Positions 38,242 through 46,345 of a stretch of 57,549 nt of DNA are shown here, piece after piece (the stretch's first letter is position 1; each line of letters starts with the position of its first letter). A program made the position numbers and the translations under genes. Under the pieces are notes generated by a model. The model saw only the letters and a program-made list of their open reading frames with translations, was not told the DNA's origin and did no database searches. Source of the DNA: Gemmatimonadaceae bacterium (GTDB lineage Bacteria > Gemmatimonadota > Gemmatimonadetes > Gemmatimonadales > Gemmatimonadaceae); the NCBI GenBank assembly GCA_013361935.1, contig JABFXC010000001.1:1-57549 (forward strand), read 5' to 3'.

Positions 38242-38394
38242 GGGTGTCCGGGTGTCCGGGTGTCCGGGTGTCCGGGTGTCCGGGTGTCCGGGTGTCCGGG
38301 TGTCCGGGTGTCCGGGTGTCCGGGAGTACGGGAGTACGCAACTGCCATGTCGCAGTGCCGTACTCCCGTACTCCCGTACTCCCGTTACTCCCCT
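38242..38394. repeat. Octamer tandem array and hairpin, family A copy 3
   Basis: Ten perfect copies of GGGTGTCC (38242-38321) are followed by two GGGAGTAC units, the core CAACTGCCATGTCGCAGT, and GTACTCCC units. Only the GGGAGTAC part pairs with the right arm; the GGGTGTCC run is extra. The right arm contains the TAA stop (38385-38387) of the small minus-strand membrane protein. Perfect 8-base tandem arrays are prone to slippage, so copy number may vary between strains. Confidence 0.9.
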
Positions 38395-38648
38395 TCCTCG
38401 TGCCGCCGCGTCTCGTGCCGGCGCTCTTCGTGGCGGCGGTCGCCCTTCGAGCGCGGCCACGCCCAGCGGAGCGTGTAGCCGACGGCGATGAAGGCGAGGA
38501 TCGCGTACACGGGAGGCATCAGCCCCTCGTAGGCCGGCGACCAGTTCGCGAATGCGTGCAGTCCCCAGATCGCCGCGGCGATGATCAGCCAGGTCGCGAT
38601 CAGCGGGGTCGGGCGCCGGTGCATGATGGCTCGGACCGTGGTTCGCAT
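38385..38648 (-). CDS. Small membrane protein with two helices
   Basis: About 87 residues from ATG 38648; a GTG at 38666 would add six. Two hydrophobic helices (PLIATWLIIAAAIWGLHAFA; PPVYAILAFIAVGYTLRWAW) are followed by a highly charged tail RRHEERRHETRRHEEGE. The stop lies within a family A repeat. No function was recognised; the charged His-rich tail might bind metal or RNA. Confidence 0.65.
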   Translation of the reverse strand: MRTTVRAIMHRRPTPLIATWLIIAAAIWGLHAFANWSPAYEGLMPPVYAILAFIAVGYTLRWAWPRSKGDRRHEERRHETRRHEEGE

Positions 38649-38749
38649 GACGTCGTGAACCACCAATCTACACCGGAGGAAGGAAAAGAGACCGCGATGG
38701 CGCCGGCCGGCGCCACCGCGGTCTCCCTACCGTCCGTGCTCGCCGCTGC

Positions 38750-39199
38750 CTAACGCGGCTCGGCGGGTGCCGTCGGGCCCGTGGCCACCGACGCGCCCTC
38801 CAGCTGCCGCAGCTTCGCCTCGAGCTCGAGACGGCGGCGGTGCGTGTCCGCGGTCAGGCTGTCGGTCGCCGCGATCGCCGCGACCTTCTGGTCGTGCGTG
38901 GCCTTCGCCGCGCCGAGCCGGTGCTCGAGCCGGGCCACCTGCTTGTCGTAGCCTCGCAGCTGCGACGCGAGACGGCGGTTCTCGTCCATCATCGCCAGCA
39001 CCTGCACGCGGTCTTCCTGCATGTGCCAGGCGCGCGAGAACACGTTCGGCTTCGTCGGCTGCGCCGTGACGACCACCGTGGCGAGCACGTTCGAGCGGGC
39101 GACGCTGTCCCGCGCGACATCCTGCGCGACGTCCTGCGCAGCGGCGTGCGAAGCGAGCGCGGCCGACAGGGCCGCGGCGATTGCGATCGTACGAAGCAT
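38750..39199 (-). CDS. Secreted coiled-coil protein, unknown function
   Basis: A 149-residue exported protein. The signal peptide ends at HAAAQ, followed by a short VAQDVAQDVAR duplication. Residues 60-140 form a coiled coil (DENRRLASQLRGYDKQVARL; TADTHRRRLELEAKLRQLEG). There is no lipobox, so it is periplasmic or secreted. It ends EPR-TAG within the CGTTAGGC octamer. Nothing links it to a known family. Confidence 0.75.
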   Translation of the reverse strand: MLRTIAIAAALSAALASHAAAQDVAQDVARDSVARSNVLATVVVTAQPTKPNVFSRAWHMQEDRVQVLAMMDENRRLASQLRGYDKQVARLEHRLGAAKATHDQKVAAIAATDSLTADTHRRRLELEAKLRQLEGASVATGPTAPAEPR

Positions 39200-39358
39200 G
39201 ACGACACTCCTTGCTGCCGGGGGGTAGCGAACCTCGGGGACAGCTCATCCGTCCGCGTGCACTGGTGCGCGCGGCGAGTGGCCCACTTTCGGGTACAACA
39301 GTTTACACGGTTCGGTTCATCCGAGTATCGGCATGCACGGCAAATAATGAAGCCGTAA

Positions 39359-39372
39359 TGACCGACCGGTCA
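39359..39372. promoter_or_regulatory. TGACCG-N2-CGGTCA palindrome, candidate TetR-type operator
   Basis: A perfect 6-base inverted repeat with a two-base spacer. It lies in a 400-base gene-free stretch (39200-39605) between the divergent coiled-coil and CopD-like genes. Spaced ACCG/CGGT palindromes are typical TetR-family sites, and a TetR gene is present at 12995, but no link is shown. Nothing else in this gap is recognisable. Confidence 0.35.
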
Positions 39373-39605
39373 GCAACCGCCCCGCGGGTGCCTGACGTCA
39401 CCCCGCGCCTGTGCGACGCGCCTGCTCGCGCTCGGCTCAGGCGCCATTCCCGTCGCGCACACTCGGTACGCTTTCGATCCCCCCGTGCCCAACGGCGGCG
39501 GCCTCGCGACCGTACACCTCGACTGCAAGCTCCCGCTGGCGGTGCGCCACCCCCGCCATCATACTGCCCGCGCACGACCCCTCCTTCACCTTCCAGCCCA
39601 CTCCA

Positions 39606-40598
39606 GTGCAAGCCGCGCCGCTCATCGAATGGCCCGAGCCGGTCTTCCAGCTCATCGACTTCATCGGTCTCTTCCTCGCCTCCGGCGCCGTCGGCTTCCG
39701 CTACACGGCGCTCCGGGGCAAGCTCACCGAAGGCCCCGCGACGACCTCCGACGCCTCGTCGGCGAGCATCTTCGCCGCGGCATCGCGCGGCGCCGCGATG
39801 TTCGGCATCATCGGCGCGGCGATCACCCTCCTTCGCGTCCTCCAGGGGCTCCCCGCCCAGGCGGCGCGGGCGAAGCTCCCCGTCGGTGACTTCGTCACCA
39901 GCAACTTCCCGGCGGCCGCGGGAATCGTCCTCGCCGCGGTCGCGCTGGTCGGCTTCGCCGTGGCGCTGCGCAGTCCGCGCATCGGCTGGCCCCTCGCGCT
40001 CATCGGCGTCGTCGTCGGCAGGCTGCGCAGCGCGCTGATCGGCCGCTGGATCTCGCTGATCAACCCGATCCACATGCTCGCCGCCGGGCTCTGGATCGGC
40101 ACGCTCTTCATCCTCGTCATGGTGGGCCTCGGGCTGCTCTTCCGCAACGAGCCGTCGGCCGAGCGGCGGGGCCGAATCGCCGCGGACATGGTGAACGCCT
40201 TCTCTCCGCTCGCGCTGGCGATGGGTGGGCTCGTCGTGCTGTTCGGGGTGATCACCGCCTGGCGGCACCTCGATCCGTTCTCCTCGCTCTGGACGACACC
40301 ATATGGATGGGCGCTCCTCGCCAAGCTGGTCGTCGTGGCCGTGGTCTTCGCGCTCGGCGCCTGGAACTGGCGCCGGCAGCGCCCGACGTTAGGCAGCGAG
40401 ACCGCCGCGCGGTCCATCCAGCGCTCGGCGAAGGGGGAGCTCCTCGCCGCGGGTCTCGTCCTCGTCATCACGGCGGTGCTGGTGAGTCTCCCCTCGCCCA
40501 AGCGGCCCGGCGCCGGTCCCGGGGGCACCCCTCCGGGCGCGGGCGCACCGGCCGGCGTGCCCGCCGCGGCGCCCAACGGGGTCCCGGCGGGCCGCTGA
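39606..40598 (+). CDS. CopD-family membrane protein
   Basis: About 330 residues with eight or so membrane helices. The conserved CopD core is visible in NPIHMLAAGLWIGTLFILVM and in the GWALLAKLVVVAVVFALGAWNWRR segment, whose His, Trp and Lys spacing is typical. CopD proteins are linked to copper uptake across the inner membrane. A Pro/Gly-rich tail ends the protein. The start is uncertain: GTG 39606 (MQAAPLIEWPEPVFQLIDFIG) is chosen since upstream codons do not look coding. Proximity to the copper-dependent nos cluster is suggestive only. Confidence 0.8.
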   Translation: MQAAPLIEWPEPVFQLIDFIGLFLASGAVGFRYTALRGKLTEGPATTSDASSASIFAAASRGAAMFGIIGAAITLLRVLQGLPAQAARAKLPVGDFVTSNFPAAAGIVLAAVALVGFAVALRSPRIGWPLALIGVVVGRLRSALIGRWISLINPIHMLAAGLWIGTLFILVMVGLGLLFRNEPSAERRGRIAADMVNAFSPLALAMGGLVVLFGVITAWRHLDPFSSLWTTPYGWALLAKLVVVAVVFALGAWNWRRQRPTLGSETAARSIQRSAKGELLAAGLVLVITAVLVSLPSPKRPGAGPGGTPPGAGAPAGVPAAAPNGVPAGR

Positions 40599-40622
40599 TC
40601 CGACGCGTCGGAAGGAGATAAG

Positions 40623-40670
40623 GTGAGCGCGCCTAACGTCGCGCGGCCTCACGACATGCGTGGTTCATGA
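40623..40670 (+). other. Possible 15-codon leader ORF with strong ribosome site
   Basis: GTG 40623 is preceded by AAGGAG at five-base spacing and gives MSAPNVARPHDMRGS before TGA. It lies just after a CCGACGCGTCGG palindrome and before two hairpins upstream of the porin operon. It could be a leader peptide or chance. The Pro-Asn codons are part of a CGTTAGGC octamer on the other strand. Confidence 0.25.
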
Positions 40671-40674
40671 GCAT

Positions 40675-40729
40675 GGTCTCATGAGACCTGCCTAACGCGC
40701 CTCGATTACGAGTTCGTAATCGAGGCGCG
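40675..40729. promoter_or_regulatory. Two perfect palindromes between copD and the porin operon
   Basis: GGTCTCATGAGACC (40675-40688) is a perfect 14-base palindrome. At 40696-40711 and 40714-40729 a 16-base perfect stem (CGCGCCTCGATTACGA and its complement) has a two-base loop. The second could be a terminator without a T-run or an operator for the porin operon that starts 105 bases later. A CGTTAGGC octamer abuts it (40690-40697). Confidence 0.55.
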
Positions 40730-40834
40730 CGTCGCGTGACAGCGGGCGCGAGCGTGCGTCATCCGTGCGACGCCAAGGCGCGTCGTGTCACCGCCAGCGG
40801 TCCCGGCGGCTCAACCCCCTTCGCCTCCGATCGT

Positions 40835-42040
40835 ATGCATCATCACAACGTCCGAAACCTCGCGATCGCCGTGGCGCTGTCCGCCGCGACCGCGGGTGCC
40901 CAGGGCTTCACGCCGCAGAACGTGGAAGTGCACGGCTTCGGCTCGTGGAACGCTGGTGCCACCAACAACTCGAACCTGTACCTCGGCAGCCAGAACCGCG
41001 GCAGCTCGCGCAACGCCGACGCCGGGTTCACCATCACCGGCCGCATGGACGAGAAGCTCTCGTTCGTGACGCAGGTGCAGTTCGACTTCAGCGGGCAGAC
41101 GCAGACGTCGCTCGACTACGTCTTCGCGCAGTACGACTTCAACGACGCGCTGAAGCTGCGCGCCGGTCAGGTGAAACAGCCGTTCGGTCTCTACACCGAG
41201 ACGATCGACATCGGCGTGATCCGTCCCTTCCTCAGCGCGCCGCAGGCGGTCTACGGACCGACGGCGAACATCGCCGAGGCGTTCCGCGGGATCGGGCTCA
41301 CCGGCAACTTCAAGCTCCCCGGCACGATGTCGATGGATTACGACGTCTACGGCGGCGGGCTGAATCGCGAGGAGTACGAGCCGACGCTCGACGCGTACCG
41401 CGTCATGCAGGGGCGCCGCACCTTCGCGCAGGTGAGCGACGGCTTCGGTACCGAGATCACCGACCAGGTGTACGGCGGCCGCCTCATGATGAACCTCCCC
41501 TTCCAGGGGATGCGCATCGGCGCCTCGGGCTACCACGGCAACACGGCGGAGTTCCCGATCCCCGGCCGCGGTGACGTGCAGACGGTGATCTACTCCTTCG
41601 AGTACGTCGCCAACCGCGTCGGCTTCCGCTCGGAAGCGCTCCGCGAGTGGGAGGGCGATCACGATCGCCAGAACGGCTGGTACTACGAGGGCAGCTACCG
41701 CCTCGGCGGCGGCTGGCAGCTCGCCGGGCTCTTCGACCGCGCGACGACCCACACCAAGGGGAAGAAGCCGGGCTGCGCGGCGCCGTGCTCCGATCTCCCG
41801 TCGGTCGGCGCCTCGATGCTCTACCACAAGGAAGTCGCGGGCGGCCTGAACTACTACTTCAGCCCGACCTTCGCGATGAAGGCGTCGTACCACCACATCG
41901 ACGGCAACCGCTTCGCGCAGCCGAGTCGCGACGACCTCGTGTCGACGCTGCAGGCGGCGTACACCGCCAATCCGACGGGCCCGAACGCGCTCAAGCCGAC
42001 CACCAATGCGTTCCTCCTCGGCGCGCAGTTCGCCTTCTGA
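40835..42040 (+). CDS. Outer-membrane porin (phosphate-selective O/P-like)
   Basis: A 401-residue beta-barrel. The signal peptide MHHHNVRNLAIAVALSAATAGA precedes QGFTPQNVEVHGFGSW. Alternating strands follow (GRMDEKLSFVTQVQFDFSG; YVFAQYDFNDALKLRAGQVK; PFGLYTETIDIGVIRPFL), and it ends in Phe (LLGAQFAF), as outer-membrane barrels do. It would let small anions or sugars across the outer membrane. It is first of three closely spaced genes with a binding protein and a chemotaxis transducer, implying a shared ligand. Confidence 0.87.
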   Translation: MHHHNVRNLAIAVALSAATAGAQGFTPQNVEVHGFGSWNAGATNNSNLYLGSQNRGSSRNADAGFTITGRMDEKLSFVTQVQFDFSGQTQTSLDYVFAQYDFNDALKLRAGQVKQPFGLYTETIDIGVIRPFLSAPQAVYGPTANIAEAFRGIGLTGNFKLPGTMSMDYDVYGGGLNREEYEPTLDAYRVMQGRRTFAQVSDGFGTEITDQVYGGRLMMNLPFQGMRIGASGYHGNTAEFPIPGRGDVQTVIYSFEYVANRVGFRSEALREWEGDHDRQNGWYYEGSYRLGGGWQLAGLFDRATTHTKGKKPGCAAPCSDLPSVGASMLYHKEVAGGLNYYFSPTFAMKASYHHIDGNRFAQPSRDDLVSTLQAAYTANPTGPNALKPTTNAFLLGAQFAF

Positions 42041-42056
42041 TCGGAGACCCCAGACC

Positions 42057-42488
42057 ATGCGAAAGATCATCACCTTCGCGATCTGCCTGGCGGCTCTGGT
42101 TGGAGCCGCGCCGGCCGGCGCCCAGCAGTACCGCGTGATCGTCAACGCGGCGAACACCACCACCACGCTGAGCAAGGAGGATCTCGCTCGCGTGTACCTG
42201 AAGAAGATGTCGACCTGGAAGAACGGCGGGTCGGTGACCGTCGTCGACCAGGCGCCGAAGTCCCCGGTGCGCGCGGCCTTCTCGATGGCGGTGCTCGGCC
42301 GCGACGTCCCGACGATGAAGAACTACTGGCAGCAGTCGCTGTTCTCGGGGCGCGGCGTTCCGCCGCTCGAGCAGCCGACGGAGGCGCAGGTCGTGGCCTT
42401 CGTCGCCGCCAACCCCGGCGCCATCGGCTACGTCTCCAGCGAGGCGCAGCTGCCCGAGGGTGTGAAGACGGTCACGGTCACGCAGTAA
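42057..42488 (+). CDS. Short phosphate-binding-protein-like (PstS-fold) periplasmic protein
   Basis: A 143-residue exported protein with a Sec signal peptide ending PAGAQ. The mature part ([41 protein letters not shown]) matches the short PstS-like/PBP-like domain found alone in many bacteria. It is much shorter than full PstS, covering about one lobe. GGAGA precedes the ATG by about 12 bases. It lies 17 bases after the porin stop and 47 bases before the transducer, so it probably delivers a ligand signal to the transducer rather than to an ABC permease, none of which is near. Confidence 0.85.
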   Translation: MRKIITFAICLAALVGAAPAGAQQYRVIVNAANTTTTLSKEDLARVYLKKMSTWKNGGSVTVVDQAPKSPVRAAFSMAVLGRDVPTMKNYWQQSLFSGRGVPPLEQPTEAQVVAFVAANPGAIGYVSSEAQLPEGVKTVTVTQ

Positions 42489-42534
42489 GCGCAGCACGCA
42501 CTACACAGTCTCACTCCACAGGCACCAACGCACG

Positions 42535-44442
42535 ATGAGCAGCGCTCAGCAGGACGCCACGCGGCGCTTCGGTCTCAGCTTCCGGCAGAAGATCCTTCTT
42601 CTTCCGGGGCTCGCCGCGGTGGCGCTCCTGCTGACGCTGGTCCTCACGGTCAGCCTCGGCAGCACGAACGAGAAGCGGCTCCTCAAGATCCGTGACGGCT
42701 ACTATCCGTCGGTGCAGGTCAGCCGCTCGCTCCAGGAAGACCTCTCCAAGCTCCAGCGGCAGCTCCTCGACGCCGCCTCGGCGCGCGACTCGGATCAGCT
42801 CGAGCTCGCCGACAGCCTCCGCCAGTCGATTCGCACCTCGCTCGAGCGCGCGAAGGCGAACCCCGTCGCCCGCGTCGCCGCGCTCGACAGCATCGCGCGC
42901 GCCTTCGACCGCTACTACATCCTCGCCCGTCGCACCACGTACGCGATGATCCGCGGCGAGATGGGCGAGCAGCTCTCGCAGGCGCAGGGTCAGATGTACG
43001 AGCAGTTCACCGCGATCGGCGCCTCGCTCGACGCGGGGACGAAGCACGACGTCGCCGAGATCGACGCCGCCTTCGACGCCGCGGTCGCGCAGCAGAAGCG
43101 GACGCGCGACACGGTCATGCTCATCGCGATCGGCGCGATCCTCGCACTCGGCGCGCTCGCCTGGTACGCGGTCACCTCGCTCACCCGCCCGATGGCGCAG
43201 GCGGTGCACGTGGCCGACCGCCTCGCCGAGGGCGACGTCTCGGTCGCGATCGAGGCGACGTCGAACGACGAGATCGGGCGCCTCATGCGCTCGCTCGGCC
43301 GGATGGTCGGCTATCTCCGCGAGATGGCCGGGACGGCGGGCGCGATCGCCCGCGGCGACGTCAGCGCGACGGTCGCGCCGCGTTCCACCCACGATGCCTT
43401 CGGCACCGCGTTCGCCCACATGGTCGACTCGCTGCGCGAGATGGTCCGCATCTCCGAGCGCGTCGCGCAGGGCGATCTCGACGTGCGCGTCGACGTGCGC
43501 GGCACCGACGACGCGATCGGCCGCGCGCTCTCCGGGATGACGGAGTACCTCCGCGAGATGGCGGCGGTGGCGACGCAGATCGGGGAAGGCAACGTCTCGG
43601 TGAAGGTGACGCCGCGCTCGCGCGCCGACGCCTTCGGCCGCTCCTTCGTCGCGATGTCGCAGCGGCTCATCGAGGTCACGACCTCGCTCCGCGCGAGCGC
43701 GCAGGCGATCAGCGCGGCCGCGTCGCAGGTCGCCGGCTCGGCGCAGCTCCTCTCCGGCGGCACGCGCGACGAATCGGCGGCGATCCAGACGACGATCGCG
43801 CACCTCGAGCGGGTGAATACCCTCGTCTCGCGCAACGCGCGCCACGGCGAGGAGATGAAGCGCATCGCCGAAGTCGGGTCGCGCTCGATCGCGGAGAGCA
43901 GTGACGCCATGCGCGAGACGACGGCGATGATGCGCGACATCCTCGAGCGCATCGCCATCATGGACGAGATCGCGAACGAGACGAACGTGCTCTCGCTCAA
44001 CGCGCTCATCGAGGCGGCGCGCGCCGGCGATCACGGCCGCGGCTTCTCGGTCGTCGCGACGGAGGTGCGCGAGCTCGCGATGCGCAGCCAGCAGGCCGCG
44101 GAGGGGATCCGCGCCCTCGCCTCGAAGAGCCAGCGCGTCACCACCAAGTCGGAGAGTCTCGTCGTCGGGCTGCTCGAGTCGAACAGGAAGACCACCGACA
44201 TCGTGCAGCAGGTGTCCTCGGCCTCGATCGACCAGGCCGAGGGGATCGCGACGGTGAACGAGGCGATGCGGCAGGTGGACGGGGTGACGGAGCGCAACGC
44301 CACCGCCGCCGAGGACCTCGCCGCGACGGCGCAGGAGATGGCCGCGCAGGCGGAGGCGCTCCAGGATCTCGTTCAGTTCTTCCGCGTCGGCGACGACGCG
44401 GGGCACCACGGCGACTTCGCGCTCACGGGCACGGATAACTGA
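42535..44442 (+). CDS. Methyl-accepting chemotaxis protein with poly-HAMP array
   Basis: A 635-residue transducer. TM1 is at about 20-42 and TM2 at about 198-220, enclosing a helical periplasmic sensor of about 155 residues. After TM2 come four HAMP-like units in series ([76 protein letters not shown]). The signalling hairpin has the conserved tip [20 protein letters not shown]. There is no C-terminal CheR-docking pentapeptide visible. It probably couples ligand sensed with the neighbouring binding protein to a chemotaxis array; no che genes are in the window. Confidence 0.92.
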   Translation: MSSAQQDATRRFGLSFRQKILLLPGLAAVALLLTLVLTVSLGSTNEKRLLKIRDGYYPSVQVSRSLQEDLSKLQRQLLDAASARDSDQLELADSLRQSIRTSLERAKANPVARVAALDSIARAFDRYYILARRTTYAMIRGEMGEQLSQAQGQMYEQFTAIGASLDAGTKHDVAEIDAAFDAAVAQQKRTRDTVMLIAIGAILALGALAWYAVTSLTRPMAQAVHVADRLAEGDVSVAIEATSNDEIGRLMRSLGRMVGYLREMAGTAGAIARGDVSATVAPRSTHDAFGTAFAHMVDSLREMVRISERVAQGDLDVRVDVRGTDDAIGRALSGMTEYLREMAAVATQIGEGNVSVKVTPRSRADAFGRSFVAMSQRLIEVTTSLRASAQAISAAASQVAGSAQLLSGGTRDESAAIQTTIAHLERVNTLVSRNARHGEEMKRIAEVGSRSIAESSDAMRETTAMMRDILERIAIMDEIANETNVLSLNALIEAARAGDHGRGFSVVATEVRELAMRSQQAAEGIRALASKSQRVTTKSESLVVGLLESNRKTTDIVQQVSSASIDQAEGIATVNEAMRQVDGVTERNATAAEDLAATAQEMAAQAEALQDLVQFFRVGDDAGHHGDFALTGTDN

Positions 44443-44589
44443 CGGCGCCGATCGCCGAATGACGCGCGCCGCCGACGCCGGCGGAGCACGCGCGACCGAA
44501 TGTCCGCCCGGGGTACCCCCTTTCCTCCGGTTTTTGCGTCACCCGGGCGGAGTCGAACCACCGGAGGGAGTCTTCAACGCTGGGAGACC

Positions 44590-45696
44590 ATGCGTAGAAA
44601 CAATCTCAAGGCAACTCTTGCCCTCGCCGGCCTGGCCGCGCTCGGCGCCTGCGCCGACAACGCCACCGCGCCAAACGCGCCGCAGTTCCAGGCGCCGCTC
44701 GCGCGGCAGCTGAGCATGGAGCCGGCCACGGTGAATGTCGGCTACTTCAGCAAGTCGCCGGTGATCACGATGGGCATGAAGCACGGCTTCTTCGCCGCCG
44801 AGAACATCACGGTGAACGCGGTGCAGACCGCGAGCTCGCCGCAGATCTTCAGGAACCTGCGCGACGGCGTGCACGACGTCATCCTCACCCAGATCGACAA
44901 CGTCTTCAACTACCGCTACAACCAGTCGAACCCGATCGGCGCCACCTTCGAGCCGGTCGCGTTCATGGGTACCGACTGGGGGAACGGCGCGGCGCTGGTG
45001 ACGCGGAAGGGGATCACGTCGGTCGAGGAGCTGCGCGGCGGCACCGTCGCCGTCGACTCGCCGAACTCGGGCTTTGCCTTCGTCCTCTACGGCATCCTCC
45101 GCGCGCACGGCCTCCAGAAGGACGTGGACTACACGGTCATCGTCCCGAAGAAGGCGGACGGCACGCAGGACAGCGGCACCCCGGCGCGTTTCACCCGCCT
45201 GCAGAACGGCGAGTTCGACGCGACGATCCTGAACTCGGGCTTCCAGTTCCGCGCCGAGGCGGCGGGCTATCCGGTGCTCGGCCAGATCCAGGATGCGGCC
45301 GATCCGTTCATGGGTGGCTCGGGCGTCGTCCGTCGCGACTGGCTGGATAACAACCAGGACCTCGCGATCCGCTTCATCCGCGCCTACGTCGCGGCCGAGC
45401 ACTACGTGCTCGACCCGGCGAACCGCGACGAGCTCATCGCGCAGCTGAAGAGCGAGTCGAACGGGAACGCGCTGGTCGCGACCCGCACGTACGAGCTCCT
45501 GCTCCAGCAGGGCGCCGGTCTCACCCCCGACGCGTCGATCGACGTGCAGGGGCTGCGCGGCACGGCGGAGCTCCGGAACTCCTTCGGCGGCTTCGACGAT
45601 CCGCAGAACCTGAGCTTCCTCACCAGCCCGGCGAGCGGGATGTACGACCTCTCGGCCTGGCGTCTCGCGACGCAGGCGAACGGCTGGAAGGAATAA
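44590..45696 (+). CDS. NMT1/SsuA-like substrate-binding lipoprotein
   Basis: A 368-residue exported protein. GGGAG precedes the ATG at 44590. The signal peptide has lipobox ALGAC. The fold is type II periplasmic binding protein of the NMT1/THI5/SsuA kind: VGYFSKSPVITMGMKHGFFAAENI; VILTQIDNVFNYRY; ALVTRKGITSVEELRGGTVAV. Such proteins feed ABC importers for nitrate, sulfonates or thiamine precursors. No permease or ATPase is adjacent, so the partner lies elsewhere or it acts as a sensor. Its own terminator follows at 45720, so it is probably not in the nos transcript. Confidence 0.87.
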   Translation: MRRNNLKATLALAGLAALGACADNATAPNAPQFQAPLARQLSMEPATVNVGYFSKSPVITMGMKHGFFAAENITVNAVQTASSPQIFRNLRDGVHDVILTQIDNVFNYRYNQSNPIGATFEPVAFMGTDWGNGAALVTRKGITSVEELRGGTVAVDSPNSGFAFVLYGILRAHGLQKDVDYTVIVPKKADGTQDSGTPARFTRLQNGEFDATILNSGFQFRAEAAGYPVLGQIQDAADPFMGGSGVVRRDWLDNNQDLAIRFIRAYVAAEHYVLDPANRDELIAQLKSESNGNALVATRTYELLLQQGAGLTPDASIDVQGLRGTAELRNSFGGFDDPQNLSFLTSPASGMYDLSAWRLATQANGWKE

Positions 45697-45719
45697 GAAG
45701 CAGGCAAGCACCTTTGCAC

Positions 45720-45758
45720 GGGCCCGGGGGAGATCTCTCCCCCGGGCCCTTTGCTTTT
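45720..45758 (+). terminator. Rho-independent terminator after the binding-protein gene
   Basis: GGGCCCGGGGGAGA and its exact complement form a 14-base stem with a two-base loop, followed by TTTGCTTTT. This is the clearest intrinsic terminator in the window. It isolates the nos region from the upstream gene. Confidence 0.9.
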
Positions 45759-45895
45759 CCGCGGCGCTTCCGGGACGGCGAAAAGGGGCTTCGCCAGAGG
45801 AGCGGGGCCGTGTAGGGAGAATTCCCCTCTTCTGCGGATTTTGTCCGACGCGATCCGCGTCGGATCCCCGACTGCACGGCATTCGGCAGTTTCGC

Positions 45896-46336
45896 ATGCT
45901 TGACGGGCAAACTGCGGAGAACTGCTTGCTGCTGCCCCAGACCGCGGAGTACGCCCTCCGCGCCGTGCTGCACATCGCGTCCCACGAGAGTCCCGCGCGC
46001 GTCACTCAGATCGCGGCGGCGATCGGCGTGCCGCAGAACTACCTCGCGAAGACGCTCAACCAGCTCGTGCGGGTCGGTGTGCTCACCTCCACGCGCGGAC
46101 CGACGGGCGGCTTTCAGCTCGCGCTCCCCGCCGACGAGCTCACCCTCGAGCGCATCGTGTCGGCGTTCAGCGGCATGCGCGTTCGCCGCTGCCTGCTCGG
46201 GCTCGGCACCTGTGGCGAGGTGCCGGACTGCGCCGCGCATCTCCGCTGGTCACCGCTCGGCACGCAGGTGCGCGAGTTCTTCGCGACGACGAAGGTGACC
46301 GATCTGCTTCATCCAACCCCCCCCGAACACCTCTGA
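45896..46336 (+). CDS. Rrf2 family Fe-S regulator, probable nos regulator
   Basis: A 146-residue winged-helix regulator of the Rrf2/NsrR/IscR family (LPQTAEYALRAVLHIA; VTQIAAAIGVPQNYLAKTLN; LTSTRGPTGGFQLA). Three cysteines, C99, C106 and C112 in RRCLLGLGTCGEVPDC, match the Fe-S ligand cluster of the family, so it likely senses NO or redox state. An in-frame TTG at 45926 preceded by GGAGAA would give MLLPQTAEYALRAVL, the more usual family start; the ATG at 45896 lacks a ribosome site. It ends 9 bases before nosZ and is probably co-transcribed with it. Confidence 0.9.
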   Translation: MLDGQTAENCLLLPQTAEYALRAVLHIASHESPARVTQIAAAIGVPQNYLAKTLNQLVRVGVLTSTRGPTGGFQLALPADELTLERIVSAFSGMRVRRCLLGLGTCGEVPDCAAHLRWSPLGTQVREFFATTKVTDLLHPTPPEHL

Positions 46337-46345
46337 GGTGATCCG

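Noticed and set aside
38242..38321. CRISPR array
   Set aside because: The units are 8 bases with no spacers and no cas genes nearby; this is a simple tandem repeat.
39211..40038. Frames overlapping the CopD-like gene and its upstream region
   Set aside because: The translations are Arg/Ser/Pro-rich and out of phase with the membrane protein, which has clear helices and CopD motifs.
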